NCBI GenBank assembly: GCA_963753575.1
Contig: CAVWCR010000003.1
Location: 2,356,001 to 2,420,000 of the forward strand
Direction of reading: 5' to 3'
DNA length: 64,000 bases
DNA from: VAZQ01 sp963753575
GTDB lineage: Bacteria; Pseudomonadota; Alphaproteobacteria; Rhizobiales; Xanthobacteraceae
The position numbers were made by a program, and so were the translations under genes. The notes beneath the pieces were generated by a model. The model was not told the origin of the DNA, searched no databases, and worked only from the letters and a program-made list of their open reading frames with translations. Numbering within the stretch: position 1 is the stretch's first letter; every line of letters starts with the position of its first letter. Shown here piece after piece: positions 59,819 through 64,000 of this stretch.

Positions 59819-61969
59819 ATGTTCGAAGCCAAGTTCCAGACCTTCGATGATCGGAGCGAGCGCGCGGCCAGCGCCCCGCGCGTGGCGGCATTGCGCACCG
59901 AGCTTGCGCGGCGCAGCCTTACCGGTTTCATCGTGCCGCGCGCCGATCGCCAGCAGAACGAGTATGTGCCGGCCGCGGAGGAGCGGCTATTCTGGCTCAC
60001 CGGCTTTTCCGGTTCCGCCGGCGCGGCGGTTGTGCTCATGGAACGCGCCGCGCTGTTCGTCGACGGGCGCTACACGCTGCAGGCGCGCGAACAGGTCGAC
60101 ACGACGTTGTTCGAGATCGTGCGCACGACCGAGACGTCCATCGAACAATGGCTGGAAAAGACGCTGACCAGCGCCGACCAGCTCGGCTACGATCCGTGGC
60201 TGCACACCTCCGAAGGCGCTGAGAAGCTCGCCAAGGCCTGCGCGGCGGCCGGCGCAACGCTGGTCGCGCTCGAGCCCGACCTGATCGCCTCGCTGTGGAA
60301 TGATCGGCCCGATCCGCCGCTCGGCCCGGTCACGTTGCACGGCGTCCGGTTCGCAGGCGAGGAAGTGGTCACCAAGCTCTCGCGCATCCGGCCCGAGATC
60401 GCGCGCCTGCACGCCGACGCCATCGTCATCTCCGACCCGCACAATGTCGCCTGGACGTTCAACATCCGCGGCGCCGACGTTGCGCACACGCCGCTGCCGC
60501 TTGCCTTCGCGATCGTCCCGCGGGAGGGAAGGCCTGCGCTCTACATCGACGGCCGCAAGCTCTCCAACGACGTGCGCAGCCATCTTGAATCGCTCGCCGA
60601 TGTGCGCGAGCCGGCGGACTTCGTGCGCGATCTCGGCAACCTCGGCAAGGAGAAGAAGACTGTCCGGCTCGATCAGGCGACCGCCGCCGATGCGCTCGCA
60701 CGCCTCATCACCAGCCACGGCGGCAAGGCGCTGCGCGGCGCCGATCCGATCACGCTGATGAAGGCGGTGAAGAATTCGGTCGAGATCGAGGGCGCGCGGG
60801 CCGCGCACAAGCGTGACGGCGCGGCGGTCGCACGTTTTCTCGCCTGGCTCGATCGCGAAGCGCCGGGCGGCAAGCTGACCGAGATCGACGCGGTCGAGGC
60901 GCTCGAAAGCTTCCGGCGCGACAGCGGGCTGCTCAAGGATGTCTCCTTCCCGACCATCGCTGGCGCCGGCCCCGACGGGGCGATCGTGCACTACCGCGTC
61001 ACCCGCAACACCAATCGGCCGCTCAAGCCGGGCGAGTTGTTTCTCGTTGATTCAGGCGCCCAATACGAGGACGGCACGACCGACATCACCCGCACCGTCG
61101 CGGTCGGCGAGCCGACCGCCGAGATGCGCGACCGCTTCACGCGCGTGCTCAAGGGCCACATCGCGATCGCGCGCGCGGTGTTCCCCGACGGCACCAACGG
61201 CGCGCAGCTCAATTCCTTTGCGCGTCAAAGCCTGTGGGAGGCCGGCCTCGACTTCGACCACGGCACCGGCCATGGCGTCGGCAGCTACCTGTCGGTGCAC
61301 GAGGGCCCGGCCCGGCTCTCTAAGCTCGGCTCGGTCGCGCTCAAGCGCGGCATGATCCTGTCGAACGAGCCTGGCTACTACAAGGCTGGCGCTTACGGCA
61401 TCCGCATCGAGAACCTGGTGCTGGTGACGGAAGGCCCGGCGATCGCAGGCGCCGAGAAGCCGCTCAATGCATTCGAGACGCTCACGCTCGCCCCGATCGA
61501 CTTGCGGTTGGTCGATCCCGCCTTGCTCACTCCGGCGGAAGCGCGCTGGCTCAACAGCTATCACGGCCGTGTGCGCGACACGCTGCTGCCGCTGCTCGAT
61601 GGCGCAGCACGAGGCTGGCTCCTCGCCGCGACGCGCCCAAACTGGGCTTGGGGGCAAAGAAGCGAGATTGTTCTGTGCTTGCTTCCACTAATCGAAAGCG
61701 GGCTGGCTGGTCCAAGAATAGATGCACTTGCTGCCGAGGCCATTGCAGCAACCGGGCGACTGCACCATTGGTTTCTCGATCTAGAGGAGAAGAGAATGGA
61801 TGCAGAACGATGGCTGAAGCTGGTTGAGCACTATGAGGTAGCAACGGTTGAGTGCCATGCCGCTGTTCAAAAATTGCATCAAGGCGGAGATCGAAGTGAC
61901 GTTGCCAACGCGTTGCGCCGGGTCATAGACAGGCTCGATCAGCGCCCGGACTTGATGAAACAGCAGTAG
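59819..61969 (+). CDS. M24B family Xaa-Pro aminopeptidase with a C-terminal extension
   Basis: 716 residues, against about 605 for the usual alphaproteobacterial enzyme. Two creatinase-like N-terminal domains (RTELARRSLTGFIVPRADRQ; GADVAHTPLPLAFAIVP) precede the pita-bread catalytic domain with metal ligands in LVDSGAQYEDGTTDITRT, FDHGTGHGVGSYLSVHEGP, ILSNEPGYYKAGAYGIRIEN. It releases the N-terminal residue before proline. The normal end, WLNSYHGRVRDTLLPLLDGA then RGWLLAATRP, is followed by about 110 extra residues from near base 61640, of lower GC and helical character, ending RPDLMKQQ. The stop codon seems lost. Follows prmA by 9 bases. Confidence 0.92.
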   Translation: MFEAKFQTFDDRSERAASAPRVAALRTELARRSLTGFIVPRADRQQNEYVPAAEERLFWLTGFSGSAGAAVVLMERAALFVDGRYTLQAREQVDTTLFEIVRTTETSIEQWLEKTLTSADQLGYDPWLHTSEGAEKLAKACAAAGATLVALEPDLIASLWNDRPDPPLGPVTLHGVRFAGEEVVTKLSRIRPEIARLHADAIVISDPHNVAWTFNIRGADVAHTPLPLAFAIVPREGRPALYIDGRKLSNDVRSHLESLADVREPADFVRDLGNLGKEKKTVRLDQATAADALARLITSHGGKALRGADPITLMKAVKNSVEIEGARAAHKRDGAAVARFLAWLDREAPGGKLTEIDAVEALESFRRDSGLLKDVSFPTIAGAGPDGAIVHYRVTRNTNRPLKPGELFLVDSGAQYEDGTTDITRTVAVGEPTAEMRDRFTRVLKGHIAIARAVFPDGTNGAQLNSFARQSLWEAGLDFDHGTGHGVGSYLSVHEGPARLSKLGSVALKRGMILSNEPGYYKAGAYGIRIENLVLVTEGPAIAGAEKPLNAFETLTLAPIDLRLVDPALLTPAEARWLNSYHGRVRDTLLPLLDGAARGWLLAATRPNWAWGQRSEIVLCLLPLIESGLAGPRIDALAAEAIAATGRLHHWFLDLEEKRMDAERWLKLVEHYEVATVECHAAVQKLHQGGDRSDVANALRRVIDRLDQRPDLMKQQ

Positions 61970-62213
61970 GCTCAGGCGCGCCGGACCCTTCCAATTCGAC
62001 GCCGCCCGCGGGGAGTGCCGCGTCTGTCTGACTAGCCCGACCGGCCCGCGGAATAAATCTTCTGTCCAGCTGGCTGTCGAAGGAATGATTCGATCGCTCC
62101 TGGCCTGAGACCTGGAAGAGCATTCTGCGACTATCCTGCGCATATGAAATATAGAGTTCAAGTTGACGATTGCGCGCGCAAGCTTACCTTTGCTCCATGC
62201 AAGGAGACGACAC

Positions 62214-63251
62214 ATGAGCTGCTGCGACGAATCGACGGCCCGCATCCCCCCAACGGACGTGTCGCGCCGGTCCATCCTCAAGGGTGCGGCGGTCATCGCG
62301 GCCGTGGTACCGGGCGCAACCCGCGCGCAGGCGCAGGGCAAGACCATCAAGCTCGCCTATTGCAGCCAGTTGCTATGCGGCGTGCCCTATGAGGTCGCGC
62401 GCGCGGGCGGTCATTTCAAGAATCACGGGCTCAATGTCGAGCTGGTCTATACCCGCGGCGGCAGCGCGGCGATGCAGGCGCTGATCGGCGGCGCGGTCGA
62501 CTACGGCGCAACGTCGCTTGACGTCGCCATCGCAGCCTACGGCAACGCTCATGCGGAGATCCGCCGTTTTGCGGTCACCGGCCGGCTGCCGTTGTTTGCA
62601 GTCGTCACCGCGCCGAAAACGGCAAGCACGATCACGACCATCAAGGCGCTGGAAGGCCGCACGGTCGGCGTTTCGGCGCTCGGCGATGCCGATCATGCCC
62701 TGACTCTCTATCTGCTCAAGCAAGCAGGGGCCGACGCCGCGAAAGTCAAATTCGCGACGCTTGGCGTCAATCTGCTGGAAGCTTTGCGCCAGGGGCAGAT
62801 CGACGCCGGGTTGGTGCAGGAGCCTGCGCTCACGCTGCTGCAGCGCGCAGGCGGGCGCGTCCTGATGAACGGGATGGACCTTGAAGACGCCAAGAACCAT
62901 CTGGGCGGCGCATTCGAATTCATGGGCGTCTCGGTGCGCGCCAAGGAGTTCGAGCAACGCCGGTCCGAGATGGTCGCGCTGACGAAGGCGCTGAGCGATG
63001 CACTCAAGGCGCTGCAGACAATGAGCGGCGATCAAATCGTTGCTTCGTTTCCAAAGGCCATGACGACCGGCCTCAACCTCAAGGAATTTGCCGAGATCAT
63101 TACGCGCCACCGTGCCTCCCTTTATCCCGACACCGTCAAGATCGATATCGAAGCGGCTAAGCGCGTCGAGCAGAGCCTGCGGGCGGGCGGCCTGCTCAAG
63201 CCCGGCGCCAGCATGGCGGGGCTGCACGATACGTCGATCGTTGGGAGCTGA
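62214..63251 (+). CDS. ABC transporter substrate-binding protein, NitT/TauT (NMT1) type, Tat-exported
   Basis: 345 residues from ATG 62214, with AGGAG at 9 bases. The N-terminus holds a twin-arginine signal (VSRRSILKGAAVIAAVVPGA, cleaved near RAQAQG). The binding domain shows IKLAYCSQLLCGVPYEVARA, FKNHGLNVELVYTRGGSAAM, GGAVDYGATSLDVAI and LEALRQGQIDAGLVQEPALT. Related receptors bind nitrate, sulfonates, taurine or pyrimidine precursors; the ligand here is not determined. The ATPase follows directly, in the same reading frame beyond the TGA stop. The permease presumably lies beyond the window. Confidence 0.9.
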   Translation: MSCCDESTARIPPTDVSRRSILKGAAVIAAVVPGATRAQAQGKTIKLAYCSQLLCGVPYEVARAGGHFKNHGLNVELVYTRGGSAAMQALIGGAVDYGATSLDVAIAAYGNAHAEIRRFAVTGRLPLFAVVTAPKTASTITTIKALEGRTVGVSALGDADHALTLYLLKQAGADAAKVKFATLGVNLLEALRQGQIDAGLVQEPALTLLQRAGGRVLMNGMDLEDAKNHLGGAFEFMGVSVRAKEFEQRRSEMVALTKALSDALKALQTMSGDQIVASFPKAMTTGLNLKEFAEIITRHRASLYPDTVKIDIEAAKRVEQSLRAGGLLKPGASMAGLHDTSIVGS

Positions 63252-63254
63252 AAG

Positions 63255-64000
63255 CTGCGCGTCCACAATCTGAGCATTTCCTACGGCGGCGAGCCGGTCC
63301 TGGAACGGGCAAGCGTCGCAGTCGCGCGCGGTCAGTTCGTCAGCCTGGTCGGACCGTCCGGCTCGGGCAAGTCCAGCCTCTTGCGCGCGGTGATCGGCCT
63401 GCAGCAGCCGCTTGCTGGCACCGTCGATCCCGAGGTGGCGTCATCCGAAATCGGAATTCTGTTCCAGGATGACGCGCTGCTGCCATGGCGCACGGCGCGC
63501 GACAATGTCGCGCTCGGGCTGAGCTTCAAAGGCGTTCCGCGCAAGAGCGCGCTGGTGCAGGCCGACTATTGGCTCGACCGCGTCGGGCTCACTGGCTTCG
63601 AACATCGCTACCCGCGCCACCTGAGCGGCGGCCAACGCAAGCGCGTGGCGCTCGCGCAGGTCTTGGCGCTGACACCGAAGCTCCTCCTGATGGACGAGCC
63701 GTTTGCCTCGCTCGACGCCATCGTCCGCGCGCGTGTCGTCCAGGATGTCGCCACGCTGGTCGAAGAGGAGCAGATCAGCGTGCTCCTGGTCACCCACGAT
63801 CTAGAAGAGGCGATCGGACTGTCAGACCGCATTTACCTGCTGTCGCAGGGGCCGCGGGCACACATCACGCAGGAATATTCAGTACCGATCCCGCGGCCGC
63901 GCAATCCGGTGCGTGCGCGCCTGCACCCCGCATTCGCGCCGCTCTACGACCAGCTTTGGAACGATCTCTCGGATGCGGTCGGCGCCAAGCCGACGGCGGA
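63255..64000 (+). CDS. ABC transporter ATP-binding protein, NitT/TauT type (3' end outside window)
   Basis: 248 codons visible, with no stop before the window end; translated by hand. It begins LRVHNLSISYGGEPVLERAS, then Walker A LVGPSGSGKSSLLRAV, Q-loop GILFQDDALLPWRTARDN, signature HLSGGQRKRVALAQ, Walker B LLLMDEPFASLDAI and switch LLVTHDLEEAIGLSDRI. It powers import with the receptor at 62214. There is no ATG, GTG or TTG between the receptor's TGA (same frame) and the Walker A motif. CTG at 63255, 7 bases after GGGAG, is the only sensible start, because it gives the usual N-terminus (M)RV.NLS..Y. Confidence 0.88.
   Translation, partial: MRVHNLSISYGGEPVLERASVAVARGQFVSLVGPSGSGKSSLLRAVIGLQQPLAGTVDPEVASSEIGILFQDDALLPWRTARDNVALGLSFKGVPRKSALVQADYWLDRVGLTGFEHRYPRHLSGGQRKRVALAQVLALTPKLLLMDEPFASLDAIVRARVVQDVATLVEEEQISVLLVTHDLEEAIGLSDRIYLLSQGPRAHITQEYSVPIPRPRNPVRARLHPAFAPLYDQLWNDLSDAVGAKPTA

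Noticed and set aside
1..64000. CRISPR arrays, tRNA/rRNA genes, prophage or integrative element
   Set aside because: No regularly spaced repeats, no tRNA T-loop pattern, and no integrase, transposase or phage structural gene were found by reading; low-confidence negatives because no search could be run.

Overview
The window looks like chromosomal DNA from an alphaproteobacterium of the order Hyphomicrobiales, close to Bradyrhizobium, Pseudolabrys or Rhodoplanes. The grounds are high GC, the cluster thyA-folA-hflK-hflC-DUF2065-degP, the SspB/fumC/DUF4169/ribbon-helix-helix neighbourhood, a BA14K protein, many Bug-type solute receptors, a FixK-type box, an EcfG-type promoter, and a small mRNA with an extended Shine-Dalgarno sequence like rreB of Bradyrhizobiaceae. 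No rRNA, tRNA, CRISPR array, integrase or transposase gene was seen.

Layout. 1-2.2 kb: miaA (cut by the window edge) and a DUF1015 gene. 2.2-10.7 kb: an accessory stretch with an AT-rich repeat patch, a methyltransferase, a GFA-type zinc protein, a frameshifted AraC regulator, a 1014-residue TIR-TM-WD40 protein and, diverging from it, a VIT/VWA protein. 10.7-16.1 kb: the degP/hflCK/folA/thyA block. 16.3-23.4 kb: TAXI-type TRAP transporter, TctAB permease and a two-gene chromate transporter, all on the minus strand. 24-27 kb: SspB, fumarase, DUF4169 and RHH protein. 27-38 kb: an AsmA gene split by a frameshift, a D-lactate-dehydrogenase-like flavoprotein, a thioesterase, a Vgb-like propeller, a Bug receptor and UvrD. 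Two copies of a ~163-bp double-hairpin element, plus a deletion derivative, lie here. 38-42.3 kb: a HigBA toxin-antitoxin pair and small housekeeping or stress genes. 42.3-58.6 kb: solute receptors (four Bug, two ModA-like, one NMT1-like), a fumarate-reductase-like flavoprotein, two paralogous orphan ParA ATPases, Hsp20, BA14K, a methyltransferase with a signal peptide, an amidase and the rreB-like small gene. 58.8-64 kb: prmA, an M24B aminopeptidase with an unusual C-terminal extension, and a NitT/TauT-type ABC import system whose ATPase apparently starts at CTG.

Together the genes suggest a soil or water heterotroph with broad uptake of organic acids, plus protein quality control (DegP, HflKC, SspB, Hsp20) and folate/thymidylate synthesis. 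The stretches most worth a second look are the TIR-WD40/VIT-VWA divergent pair, the double-hairpin repeat that supplies the start of a flavoprotein gene, the rreB-like small mRNA, the ParA paralogue pair, and several single-base or stop-codon events that could be real decay or assembly errors.
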